From an uncultured Acidobacteriota bacterium (GTDB taxonomy: Bacteria; Acidobacteriota; Terriglobia; Bryobacterales; Bryobacteraceae), in contig CAADGY010000299.1 in the NCBI GenBank assembly GCA_900696665.1, positions 1 through 61,168 of the forward strand: a DNA stretch of 61,168 nt. The letters run 5' to 3'. Under the pieces are notes generated by a model. It ran no database searches, was not told the DNA's origin, and saw only the letters and a program-made list of their open reading frames with translations. Shown piece by piece: positions 8,371-17,562 of this stretch. The first letter of the stretch is position 1. Every line of letters starts with the position of its first letter. Position numbers and translations under genes: made by a program.

Positions 8371-10449
8371 TCAGGATACCGCGTCGCCTAGCACGGGCGC
8401 GCCTTCCATCCAGGCAGGCACGGGAACCCCGAACAGCCGGAGCGCCGTCGGCGCCATATCCTCGATGCCGGGGTCGGTTGCATCGATCGGTACGTTCGAG
8501 AACAACACGCCGGGAACCAGCAGCGGATCCACGCAGTGGTCGCCGCTCCAGGCCTTATCGTTGTCCTCGATCACCTCCGCACCTGTTTTTCCGGTGGCCG
8601 CATCCCAGGCCACCCGGTAACCTTCCGCGTAACCTACGATCAGGTCGGGAGCGGCGTCGAGATACGGACCATGGTAGAGAGCGGCCGTGCGGTACACCTT
8701 GCGCACGGGCGCCACCTCATTGCTGTCGCGCAGGGCCTCCAACCCCGCGATGAGTTCACGCGCGAGTGCGTCCGCTTCGGCGCCCGGGCGGACAATGCCA
8801 CTCGCCTCGCGGCCTTCGAGATTGAGATACAGCCCGGACAGCCCCAGGGCGTAAGCCCTGGTGCGGCTCCAGTCGACGTTTTTGAAGAACGGGCCGCTCT
8901 CCCGCGCCCCCTCGCGCAACGTAAGGTATCCGTTGCGGTACAGCCACGTGTTGAGGTTAACGCCGCGCCGGAACGAACAGAACCCGTGATCGGAGAGGAC
9001 GAACAGCGCCGTACCATTACCGGCAAAGGCCATGGTCTTGCCTACCAGCTCATCCATGCGCCGGTACATCGCTTCGATTACGTCTTCCGAAGACGAACCG
9101 AGTTGCCGGTAGAACATGTGCTGGATGCGGTCACTGGTGTCAAACACACATGCCACCACGCCCCGGCGCGTGTTCTCGAGCGCACTGAGAAACATGGCTT
9201 CGCGCTCCTCGAAGATGGAATATGCCTGCTGCAGAAACGCACGCTCATCGATAACACCCTCGTTGAGCGCCCAGGTATCTTCGGCCATCCCTACGGTGGC
9301 AAATGGCCCGAGCAGGTTCGCCAGATACACCGAGTAGGCGGATGGATGGCTGATCGGCAGTGCGGGGCGGGACGGATCGATATTGATGGGCGAAACGTAC
9401 AGGTCTACAGTGCCGCTCCACCCAGTCAACAGAAAGCGGGCGATTCCGTAGGCACGCACTCCCAACGCGGTGCGGAAGGGCAGGCGGATCCAGGGCGAGT
9501 ATTCGCCGGCTCGAAGTTCATACGTTTCTCCGGCGATTTCGAGCCGTGCAGCCGCATCGCCGGTTTTTCGTAGCCGGAACGGAATCCGCAACGGCGGCGA
9601 GCCTGCCAGAAACATGTCGTCCGGCCCTTCGATTTCGCCTTCGCAAACGTCTCCTTCGCGCCGTAACGGGTACCGGGCGCCGTTCTCGAATGTCGCCGCC
9701 GCAAGCCGCGTGGTGAACTGCGAAAAGCTTCCCTGCGTTCCTTTCAGGTCGGGTGTGGACATCGCGGACAGCACCCGGCCGTCAAACTTCTCCGGAGGGA
9801 ACGTGATGGGCACGCGCAGGATGGTGCAGGTCACGCCGTGCTCGCCGAGAATCGTCCAGAAGGCGCGGCTTCTACGGCGAAACTCGACCAGCGGCCGGCT
9901 CAGCGGGATTCTGAATTTGCCGATCCGCAACATGCGCCGGGGCGCTTCGACGCGGGCCGAAGACAGTTCCGGCAGGTAGGAGCGCAGACTCCGGTTCAGG
10001 AAATCGAAGATGTTGTGCCTGGCCGGGCTCACACCCGTCGCAAACGTGGACCAGGCCACGGGTGAGAGCGAGGGAAAAGTTGTACGTAGAGGGGAGAACG
10101 ACCCCTGCTCTCGCAGCCGGGCCAGGTTCGGCAGTTTCCCTTCTTTAAGGTAACGCTCGGTGAGACCGTGATCGAGGCCGTCCAACCCTAGGAAGATCAG
10201 CTTGCGTACGCGGGCATGACGAAACGCGCGCCGTCTTCGTATTGACGCGCGCAAAACGCGGAACGGCCACAGCAGCAGTGAGGCCAGGCTCAGCAGGAAG
10301 CCGGCGACCAGGGCGAGGAGCGAGCCGAGAAAAGCGAAGCCTGCGCCCGGCCCCACGTAGGCGACGCTCACTTCGTCCGCCGGCGGTGACCAGATCCACA
10401 GCGCCAGAAGGACTGCCGCTACCGCGAAATGGAAACGGCGCCGGTTCAT
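8371..10449 (-). CDS. Membrane-anchored phosphodiesterase, alkaline phosphatase superfamily (copy 1)
   Basis: The 692-residue protein starts with two hydrophobic segments (about 8-20 and 35-65). A type I phosphodiesterase/nucleotide pyrophosphatase-like domain follows, beginning IFLGLDGLDHGLTERYL. Conserved features are the metal Asp in LDGLD, a nucleophile region SPVAWSTFATG, and a later SDHGFCSFRRGVNLNTWL that supplies metal ligands. Its end overlaps the neighbouring sulfatase gene by 4 bp. It is clearly paralogous to the 11339-13222 gene over the catalytic core. The likely substrates are phosphodiesters or phosphonates on surface lipids or glycans; that is inferred from context, and the exact substrate is unknown. 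Confidence 0.82.
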   Translation of the reverse strand: MNRRRFHFAVAAVLLALWIWSPPADEVSVAYVGPGAGFAFLGSLLALVAGFLLSLASLLLWPFRVLRASIRRRRAFRHARVRKLIFLGLDGLDHGLTERYLKEGKLPNLARLREQGSFSPLRTTFPSLSPVAWSTFATGVSPARHNIFDFLNRSLRSYLPELSSARVEAPRRMLRIGKFRIPLSRPLVEFRRRSRAFWTILGEHGVTCTILRVPITFPPEKFDGRVLSAMSTPDLKGTQGSFSQFTTRLAAATFENGARYPLRREGDVCEGEIEGPDDMFLAGSPPLRIPFRLRKTGDAAARLEIAGETYELRAGEYSPWIRLPFRTALGVRAYGIARFLLTGWSGTVDLYVSPINIDPSRPALPISHPSAYSVYLANLLGPFATVGMAEDTWALNEGVIDERAFLQQAYSIFEEREAMFLSALENTRRGVVACVFDTSDRIQHMFYRQLGSSSEDVIEAMYRRMDELVGKTMAFAGNGTALFVLSDHGFCSFRRGVNLNTWLYRNGYLTLREGARESGPFFKNVDWSRTRAYALGLSGLYLNLEGREASGIVRPGAEADALARELIAGLEALRDSNEVAPVRKVYRTAALYHGPYLDAAPDLIVGYAEGYRVAWDAATGKTGAEVIEDNDKAWSGDHCVDPLLVPGVLFSNVPIDATDPGIEDMAPTALRLFGVPVPAWMEGAPVLGDAVS

Positions 10450-11312
10450 CGGAGCTTGCCTTCCAGGAGGAAAACCTCAAGGACCTTTTCATGTTGTATC
10501 GGGCCATGGCCGAAATAGCCGTCCTCCCCGAACAACTCGCCGTGGTCGGAGGTGATGGTGATGTAGGTGTCCCGGGGCGCCAGGTCAAACAACTCCTCGA
10601 ACACGGTGTCGAGGTATTTCACCGCCGCAATCTGGCGTGCCCGCAACATATCCAGCTTCGCCTGATCGAAGAACGGGGACCGGCGCTTCGGCAGTTTGCC
10701 CCCCGTGACATGCTCATCGAGATGTTTGAACACGCCGTGCACCCCGCTGATTCGGGGCCACTCATCGGGCGGCTCGTCGGGCAGCGCGTACGGGTAGTGT
10801 GTCTCGCCCACGTTGAGCAGGTAGAAAGACGGGCGCTCTTCGGAGAAGCGCATCTCCCGCAACATGGCGCGCATGTCATTGTGCTTCTCCATCAACCGGT
10901 AGCGGTCGAAGCCGCTATTGATCGGCGTCTTGGGATTCAGCACCGGCAGCGATACGAAGGCGTTTGTGTCGTAACCCAGTGAGTTTCTCAAAAACGTTGG
11001 CAGATACAACGCGGGGATCAGCGATTTGAACTCAAAATCCACCTGTCCCAGGCGATCCTGGAATCGCACGAAATCGCGCTTGTAATACTCGGATGCAAAC
11101 ACGTGTTTTGGGCTTGAATGCGGCATGAGCCCCATCAACAGGTTATAGTGCGACGGCGCAGTCCAACTCGCGTAAGACCATCGCCGCTCCAGCTTGCCGA
11201 GTTTGCGCATGGTCCGCGGACGCGCGGCGATAAAGGAATCGTAGCGGCAGCTGTCGAGGACCACCAGAATGTAGTTGTTCCCCCGCGGCGGGGATTTAGA
11301 AATCGAGACCAC
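10446..11312 (-). CDS. Sulfatase-like hydrolase/transferase
   Basis: The 288-residue protein has the sulfatase/alkaline phosphatase fold compressed to its core. The first metal site is in VVLDSCRYDSF, the nucleophile region is SWTAPSHYNLLMG, the substrate-side motif is NVGETHYPY, and the C-terminal metal site is TSDHGELFGEDGYFGHGP. The canonical Cys-X-Pro-X-Arg sulfatase signature is absent, so a formylglycine sulfatase is unlikely; a phosphotransferase-like activity is possible. It lies between two larger paralogous phosphodiesterases, with 26 bp to the upstream gene and a 4-bp overlap with the downstream one. No signal peptide is evident. Confidence 0.78.
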   Translation of the reverse strand: MVSISKSPPRGNNYILVVLDSCRYDSFIAARPRTMRKLGKLERRWSYASWTAPSHYNLLMGLMPHSSPKHVFASEYYKRDFVRFQDRLGQVDFEFKSLIPALYLPTFLRNSLGYDTNAFVSLPVLNPKTPINSGFDRYRLMEKHNDMRAMLREMRFSEERPSFYLLNVGETHYPYALPDEPPDEWPRISGVHGVFKHLDEHVTGGKLPKRRSPFFDQAKLDMLRARQIAAVKYLDTVFEELFDLAPRDTYITITSDHGELFGEDGYFGHGPIQHEKVLEVFLLEGKLR

Positions 11313-11338
11313 GTTGCCCCGATTATACCTGTACGCGT

Positions 11339-13222
11339 TCAGAACACCGGGCGTCCCGTCATCCCGGCGCCGGGTTTCACGCCATACTCATTCAGCAGCG
11401 TGACGGTAATATCCTCCAACCGGAGTTCCCTGCGCCGTGTCTTGCGGTTTGACAGGAAGACACCCGGCACCAGATGGGCCGCGATGCAATGGTCGCCTCG
11501 CCACTCGTCCTTGTTGTCTTCAAAAACCACGGAAGGAACCGCACCCAAAGCCGTCTGCCAGGATGAACGGTATCCGGTGTTCCAGCCGACCACGATATCC
11601 GGAGCGGTAGCGCTCGCTTCACCGCGGTAAACATCGCGCGCCCGGTACGCTTCCGCGACCACAGTCCCACCCGTTTCGGGATCTCGCAGCGCTTTCAGCC
11701 GCTGAACAATCCGGTCGACGAGGGCGTCACGTTCGGAAGGTTTGACGATTCCGTTGCGCTCCCGCCCTGCCAGATTGACGTAAATGCCGTTCAGGCCGAT
11801 AGAATAGGCTTGCGTGGCCGCCCAGTCCACATGGACCAGCCCCTCTTCATCGCCGGTGTTAAACGGCAGGTCCAGCGTCAGAAAACCTTCGAGCATCAGC
11901 CAACGGTTCAGATGGACAGCGCGGCGGAACTCGGAAAATCCATGGTCCGACATCACGATCAGAGTGTCGTCGGGATAAGCTCGCGCCACACGCCCGATCT
12001 CGAGGTCGGTTTTCTTGTACGTTTCAAGCAGCGCGGCCTCATGCCTGCCCCAGAGGATGTGAGAATCCTGGTCGATACCCAGGAAATGGAAGAAGACCAC
12101 TCCACGCGCGGCACGGCGCAGCACATGGTGCAGCAGGGCGAACTGTTCCCGCGCCACCAGACCCGCCTGTTGACCGTACTCGTCGAGCGTCAACACGCCT
12201 TCCCGTAACGCGGAGGTATCTTCCGCGATGCCCTGCGTGTAATAAGGCCCAACCGCGGCAGCAAGCCCAGCGCTGTAGGAAGGCGGTGTCGAGATCGGAA
12301 GGTCCGGCGAGAATGGGTCGATATTCAGTGGTGAAACGTAGATCTTCAGCGCCGGCCGGAGCTGTTTCGCGTACAAGCGGAACATGGTATGCGCGTTCTG
12401 AAAAGGAGGCAGCAATGGAACTGAGACGCGGATCCACTCCGACCACTCGCCTTCGCACAGGAGAAAGCGCCTGCCTTGTGCTTCGAAAACCGCCGCGGGT
12501 TGCTCCGTGTCGCGCCAGACGGTGACGGCAATCTGTGTGCGCCTGCGATCTTTCCGTAATGTATTTTCCGGCCCCTCCAGCACCAGTTCGGCGCGATCTC
12601 CATCGAGCGTCACGGGAACGATGCGTCCCCCAGGAACAGCCCGTTTGCTCTGTCCGCTCTCGCTGGTGAAGAACGTGAACGTGCCAAACGTGCCGAGCAT
12701 ATCCGGCGTGCCCATGCCGGAAAGCGAGTGCGATTCCGATTCGACCGGCGGGAAATTATTCGGCATCCGGAGCAAAGTCGCCGGAATTCCCTGCGCGTCC
12801 AACAACTCCCAGAACGTTACGCCCCGGCGGAAGCGCCGTACGTGTCCGCTGCTGAGCGGAATCCGGTAGGGGCCAATCGGAAAAGTCCACCGGGACGGCT
12901 CCGTCTCCGCCATGGACGAGAAGAGCGTGAGCGTTGCCGGGTTGCGGTGAATGAAATCGAAGACGCCGTGCCCGCCCGGATTGAGGCCCGTCGCGAAAGT
13001 GGACCACGCCACGGGGCTTTGCGGAGGCACGGTCGTGGCCAGCCGCTGGAAACCGCCGGTATCGCGCAAGCGGCGAAGGTTCGGCAATTCCATCCAGTGC
13101 CGCTCCAGAAATCCGGGGTCCATAGCATCGATCCCCAGCACGATGGTGCGCTTGGCCGGCGTACCGTCATGGCCGCATCCGGTCAGCAGCAGCAACGAAA
13201 TCCAGATGGACGGAGAGCGCAT
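11339..13222 (-). CDS. Phosphodiesterase lipoprotein, alkaline phosphatase superfamily (copy 2)
   Basis: The start is set at the ATG at 13222 because it opens a lipoprotein signal, MRSPSIWISLLLLTGCG, with lipobox LLTGC. The open frame upstream to 13348 adds no homologous sequence. The domain begins TIVLGIDAMDPGFLERHW, has SPVAWSTFATGLNPGGHGVFDF and MSDHGFSEFRRAVHLNRWL, and ends in VTLLNEYGVKPGAGMTGRPVF. It is paralogous to copy 1 (8371-10449) along most of its length but is anchored by a lipid instead of two helices. It is the promoter-proximal gene of the leftward cluster. The substrate is unknown. Confidence 0.82.
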   Translation of the reverse strand: MRSPSIWISLLLLTGCGHDGTPAKRTIVLGIDAMDPGFLERHWMELPNLRRLRDTGGFQRLATTVPPQSPVAWSTFATGLNPGGHGVFDFIHRNPATLTLFSSMAETEPSRWTFPIGPYRIPLSSGHVRRFRRGVTFWELLDAQGIPATLLRMPNNFPPVESESHSLSGMGTPDMLGTFGTFTFFTSESGQSKRAVPGGRIVPVTLDGDRAELVLEGPENTLRKDRRRTQIAVTVWRDTEQPAAVFEAQGRRFLLCEGEWSEWIRVSVPLLPPFQNAHTMFRLYAKQLRPALKIYVSPLNIDPFSPDLPISTPPSYSAGLAAAVGPYYTQGIAEDTSALREGVLTLDEYGQQAGLVAREQFALLHHVLRRAARGVVFFHFLGIDQDSHILWGRHEAALLETYKKTDLEIGRVARAYPDDTLIVMSDHGFSEFRRAVHLNRWLMLEGFLTLDLPFNTGDEEGLVHVDWAATQAYSIGLNGIYVNLAGRERNGIVKPSERDALVDRIVQRLKALRDPETGGTVVAEAYRARDVYRGEASATAPDIVVGWNTGYRSSWQTALGAVPSVVFEDNKDEWRGDHCIAAHLVPGVFLSNRKTRRRELRLEDITVTLLNEYGVKPGAGMTGRPVF

Positions 13223-13317
13223 AGAGCTAATCTCTATTGTCGCCGCTTGCGTGGCGCCCGTTGCGCCGGACCCGCACTCGCGATCGCTTGCCTGCGCGCG
13301 GCCTAGTAAAGCGACGG

Positions 13318-14859
13318 CTAGCGCCGCGTGACCGTAACGCTCCGCCACGCCGTGTTCCCGGCATAGTCCTTCGCGTGGAGGATGATCTGGTTGGACCCTG
13401 TCAGGAGTGGGATTGGACCGGTATTCCAGTAGGCCGTACCGGTGGCTGAACCCCAGTCGCCCGAGGAACTCGTCCAGGTCACTTCCGCCACTCCATTCTC
13501 GTCGTAGGCGGTTCCACGAAAAACAATCGTGTCATCCGACGTCAGCACGGCGGTCCTCGAAGGAGAAATGATCCGCAGCGTCGGAGCCGTGTTATCCGTA
13601 ACCGGATCGGACGGAGGTTGAGGAGTCTCGGGCGCCGCTGGAATCGTCCCGGTAGGTTTGTCTACCGGAGTTTGCGGCGTTGGAACCGGCAGCGGAATTT
13701 CGGGAGGCGTCTCTTCGTGGGTTCGTGCGGCATACAACTCCTGAATGGCAAGAATGTCTTCCGTGGTCAATTCCTTGACGCGGCGGTAGTACGGGTACAT
13801 TACGGTTCCCGGCTTGTCGGAATGGCCGAGGCCCAAGGCATGCCCCAACTCATGCAGAACTACCGAATAGACATCCACATCGGCATCGATATTCCAGAAT
13901 TCATCCGCATCCAGGTGCATATCGCCGGCAATGGGCTCCGGGTTTGGAGGCGCCGGATAGAACGTATGCGCCAGCACTTTGCCCCTTCCGTCGAACGGAA
14001 ACCCGTCCCCGTGTTCCTCTCGCGCAAACACGATATCGACGTTGCCGGATGCGCCGCTATGTTCTCCCGGCAGGAAGTCGATCCGGACAACACGGGACCA
14101 TTCCGCCATGGCGCGCAGGATCTCAAGTTTCACAGCCTCGGCGGGCAGGTCGGGCAGCGGACTCGAAAACGTATATCGCAGAAGCGCGGGGTTCTGGCCG
14201 GGACCATCCCAGCCCTCACTCGAACGTGCAACGTACTGGGCAATGAACCCGAAATTCGAAAGAGCCCCGGCACAGGCCATCATCGGACGTCCGTCCGCCA
14301 TCTCCTCCGGCGCGGGAAACACGTATGCCACTTCGTCCCATTGCGCGAGCCGTGTAACCTCCTCGGAATCGGCTTCCACAAGCAAGTGGCCGGCCAGCAG
14401 ACCCGGCCGCTCTACGATGGACAGCGACTCATCCACAAGGATGCCTCTCTGATCCGACTCGCTGACGTCGGGGTGAAATTCGACGACATGCAAAGTGCGC
14501 CTCGGGTTATCCGCCACCAGATACCGGCTCATCTTCTGTGACGGACGTGGGAGCGTGGTCCACTTGATGGGCAGTCCTTCGAAATCCGCGAAATCGTCCA
14601 CGGAGACGACAAAGCCGTTTTCCGGAACGTGGCTCAGCACGCGGATTCCTCTGTTCCGAAGTTCCGCGATGCCGGCCGGCCCGGGCTTGTTCTCAAACTG
14701 CACCAGCAGATGGTAAGTCCCTGCTTTGCGCCGCTTCAGCGGAGAGGACGACGATGCGAGAGCTGGATCTTTTTGGCTGCTACTGCTTTTCAGCCACAGC
14801 CGGGGCTCCGCCCCGTTCACCATTCCTGCAAGCAGAACCCACACGAATACAACCCTCAA
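13318..14859 (-). CDS. Secreted matrixin-type zinc metalloprotease with C-terminal Ig-like domain
   Basis: The start is a TTG at 14859. It is chosen because AGGAGG (minus strand, 14870-14865) sits 5 bp upstream and the frame opens a signal peptide, MRVVFVWVLLAGMVNGAEP. Residues from about 200 form a matrixin/M10 catalytic domain. Its zinc site is HELGHALGLGHS, followed by the Met-turn GTVMYPYY. A proline-rich linker leads to a beta-sandwich of about 90 residues beginning APTLRIISPSRTAVLTSDD. The N-terminal 190 residues may be a propeptide or inhibitor-like domain. It probably degrades proteins outside the cell. It does not overlap its neighbours. Confidence 0.88.
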   Translation of the reverse strand: MRVVFVWVLLAGMVNGAEPRLWLKSSSSQKDPALASSSSPLKRRKAGTYHLLVQFENKPGPAGIAELRNRGIRVLSHVPENGFVVSVDDFADFEGLPIKWTTLPRPSQKMSRYLVADNPRRTLHVVEFHPDVSESDQRGILVDESLSIVERPGLLAGHLLVEADSEEVTRLAQWDEVAYVFPAPEEMADGRPMMACAGALSNFGFIAQYVARSSEGWDGPGQNPALLRYTFSSPLPDLPAEAVKLEILRAMAEWSRVVRIDFLPGEHSGASGNVDIVFAREEHGDGFPFDGRGKVLAHTFYPAPPNPEPIAGDMHLDADEFWNIDADVDVYSVVLHELGHALGLGHSDKPGTVMYPYYRRVKELTTEDILAIQELYAARTHEETPPEIPLPVPTPQTPVDKPTGTIPAAPETPQPPSDPVTDNTAPTLRIISPSRTAVLTSDDTIVFRGTAYDENGVAEVTWTSSSGDWGSATGTAYWNTGPIPLLTGSNQIILHAKDYAGNTAWRSVTVTRR

Positions 14860-14943
14860 TTGCGCCTCCTGAGTCCCCTTATCGTCGCTGTTGAGAAAAA
14901 TTTGACTTTCGGATGACTTAGCTGTTGTCGGGAGTGCTCTCTT

Positions 14944-17523
14944 GTGAAGAACTGGTGTGTCCGGCTGGCGTGGCTGCTCGCCTGTATGACGGCTGTCTCA
15001 GCGCAGAGTTATAACGTCCGGACCGTGGCAGGCAGCGACGTCAACAACGGCGATGGCGGCCCAGCGGCCGAAGCGTCTTTTTCGTTTCCGGAGGGAATCG
15101 CTATCGATGCGGCCGGATCCATCTATATTGCGGATTCCGGCGCCCACCGGATCCGCCGTATCAACCCCTCCGGCGACATCGAAACTATCGCCGGCGATGG
15201 ATCCCCGGGTTTTCTCGGCGACGGCGGTGCGGCACGCGACAGCCGGCTGAACAAGCCTTACGGCCTGGCGCTCGACGGGAGCGGAAACCTGTATATCGCA
15301 GACCTGGGCAACGCCCGTGTGCGCCGTATCAGCCCGGACGGAAGAATTGAGACGGTTGCGGGTGGCGGCACGATCCCCCCTGGAGGCGATGGGGATGGCG
15401 GCCCGGCGATAGCGGCCCAGCTCAAGGAGCCTCGAAATGTGACCGCCAGCCCGGATGGCACCTTATACGTTTCGGACTTTGCCGCTCACCGCGTGTATCG
15501 TGTCGACACCCGCGGAACGCTGACGACGGTAGCGGGCACCGGCGAGGCGGGATTCTCCGGCGACGGCGGCCCCGCTATCAAAGCACAACTCTCCAGCCCC
15601 GCGGAGTTGGCGATGGATCGCAACGGGGCCCTGTACATTGCCGATAGCAGAAACTGGCGTGTTCGCCGGGTTCAGGGCGGCACTATTGCTTCCGTCCGTG
15701 TCAACGACATGCAAGGTGCACCAGTACGTTTGTACGCCGTTATGGGAATCGCGCTGGATTCCGAGGGTGCTCTTTTCATCGCCGATGACCGGGGGAACCA
15801 GACGCTAAAGATCAGCCCGGCAGGCATCGTGAGCTACCTTCCCATCGGCTCGCGCAACCTGGCGGTAAGCGGAGCCGGTGAGCTTTACACCGTAGCCGGA
15901 CAGACGCTCCAGCGGCTTTTGCCGGATGGGACCGTTCACATTGTGGCAGGCCAGAACAGCTTCGCCCGCAACGGGGATGGCGGTCCGGCGCTGGAGGCAC
16001 GCCTCACCGGGCCCTCTGCGCTCGCCATCGATCCGGACCGGAATATCTACATCGCCGACCGGATGAACAACCGTCTGCGGAAAATTGATTCCTCGGGTGT
16101 GATCACCACCATTGCCGGGACGGGCGAGCGCGCATACAAGGGGAACGGCGGCCCGGCGGAACTGTCGGCTCTAAGTCTGCCCAGTGGACTTTGTCTCGAT
16201 TCGGCCGGAATGCTTTTCGTGTCGGACACGGATAATCACGTCATTCGCGCCATCGATAAGGCCGGCGTTATTAGGACCGTCGCCGGCGGCGGAGAACCAG
16301 GTTTTGCGGGCGATCAAGGCTCTGCAACAAACGCGCTCCTCACTTCTCCCCGCGGGCTCGCGGTGGACCCTTTGGGAAGACTCCTCATCGCGGATTCAGG
16401 CAATCATCGCATCCGCCGCATCGGCGAGGACGGCAGAATCACCACGATCGCGGGCACCGGCATAGCGGGGTTCTCCGGCGACGGAGGCGCTGCCGCGGAG
16501 GCGCAACTGACAGCTCCTGCCGCGATTGCGGTGGATTCAACCGGCGCCGTATTTGTCGCGGACACGGGGAATCACCGGATTCGCCGCATCGCGCCCAATG
16601 GGATTATCGAAACGCTCATTAACGGGGAGGTAGCGGATCTGAATTTGCCAACCGCCATTGCTATCGGCCCCGAGGGGCGGCTTTGGATCGCCGATGCGGG
16701 CAATCACGTGATCCGGGTATGGAAGCCGGACGGGTCTCTTGAGACCGCCGCCGGAACCGGAGAGCCGGGTTTCAACGGCGAAGAGGGTCCGGGTAACAGA
16801 ATGCGGCTCAGCGCGCCTTCCGGCATCGTGGTTGCCCCTGACGGCGTTGTTCTGTTTTCCGACTCAAGCAATCATCGCATTCGCACGCTTACCCCGGCTT
16901 CGGAGACCGGTCCCATTGAGCCTGAGCCGCTGGGACAAATTCGGGCGGTAAATGCGGCGTCGCTCCGGGAGGGACCGGTCACCCCCGGAGAAATCGTATC
17001 TATCCTGGACGGCCCGGCCCTCCCAGCGCCGAGGGTGACTTTCGACGGCACTCCGGCGCAGGTGCTTTTCGCGTCCACAGGCGTGTTGCAGGTATTGGTT
17101 CCGGACTTGGGCGGGCGATCCGAAACGGAGATAACCCTCTCGGACGGTGAATTTCCTGTTGCTTCGCTGACGCTCGAAGTGGCCGGCAGCGCACCGGGCA
17201 TCTTCACGGTATCGGGTGGCAGCGGGCCGGCTTCAGCCACGAACGAGGACGGCTCGCAGAATTCGGCATCGAATCCTGCGCCACGAGGTTCCATCCTTAC
17301 TCTGTACGCCACCGGGACCAGCCCGTCTGATAAAACTCCGCAAGTGCGCGTCGCAGGCCTTCCTGCCGAGATCCTGTTTGCAGGTCCGGCGCCTGGCTTC
17401 AGCGGCTTGTTTCAAATTAATCTCAGGCTTCCCGCCGGATACGTGCCTTCGGGAGAAGTGCCGGTAACACTGACCTCGGCCGGGGTTGCGTCGCAGCCCG
17501 GCGTTGTCGTGTATCTGAAATAA
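14944..17523 (+). CDS. Secreted NHL-repeat beta-propeller protein with Solibacter-type C-terminal domain
   Basis: A GTG start opens a signal peptide (MKNWCVRLAWLLACMTAVSA). About ten NHL repeats follow, each with the pattern GDGGPA..A.L..P..IA.D..G..YIAD..NHRIRRI, to about residue 650. This predicts one or two beta-propellers. The last 200 residues (from about IRAVNAASL) match the uncharacterised Solibacter C-terminal domain, with segments such as PGEIVSI, LFASTGVLQVLVP and FSGLFQINLRLP. The domain is a strong lineage marker and may tether or sort exported proteins. The protein probably binds proteins or glycans outside the cell; the ligand is unknown. It diverges from the matrixin gene. Confidence 0.9.
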   Translation: MKNWCVRLAWLLACMTAVSAQSYNVRTVAGSDVNNGDGGPAAEASFSFPEGIAIDAAGSIYIADSGAHRIRRINPSGDIETIAGDGSPGFLGDGGAARDSRLNKPYGLALDGSGNLYIADLGNARVRRISPDGRIETVAGGGTIPPGGDGDGGPAIAAQLKEPRNVTASPDGTLYVSDFAAHRVYRVDTRGTLTTVAGTGEAGFSGDGGPAIKAQLSSPAELAMDRNGALYIADSRNWRVRRVQGGTIASVRVNDMQGAPVRLYAVMGIALDSEGALFIADDRGNQTLKISPAGIVSYLPIGSRNLAVSGAGELYTVAGQTLQRLLPDGTVHIVAGQNSFARNGDGGPALEARLTGPSALAIDPDRNIYIADRMNNRLRKIDSSGVITTIAGTGERAYKGNGGPAELSALSLPSGLCLDSAGMLFVSDTDNHVIRAIDKAGVIRTVAGGGEPGFAGDQGSATNALLTSPRGLAVDPLGRLLIADSGNHRIRRIGEDGRITTIAGTGIAGFSGDGGAAAEAQLTAPAAIAVDSTGAVFVADTGNHRIRRIAPNGIIETLINGEVADLNLPTAIAIGPEGRLWIADAGNHVIRVWKPDGSLETAAGTGEPGFNGEEGPGNRMRLSAPSGIVVAPDGVVLFSDSSNHRIRTLTPASETGPIEPEPLGQIRAVNAASLREGPVTPGEIVSILDGPALPAPRVTFDGTPAQVLFASTGVLQVLVPDLGGRSETEITLSDGEFPVASLTLEVAGSAPGIFTVSGGSGPASATNEDGSQNSASNPAPRGSILTLYATGTSPSDKTPQVRVAGLPAEILFAGPAPGFSGLFQINLRLPAGYVPSGEVPVTLTSAGVASQPGVVVYLK

Positions 17524-17562
17524 GGCTGTTTGAATTGCACCTTTCGCCGTAAACTGGTGCAC

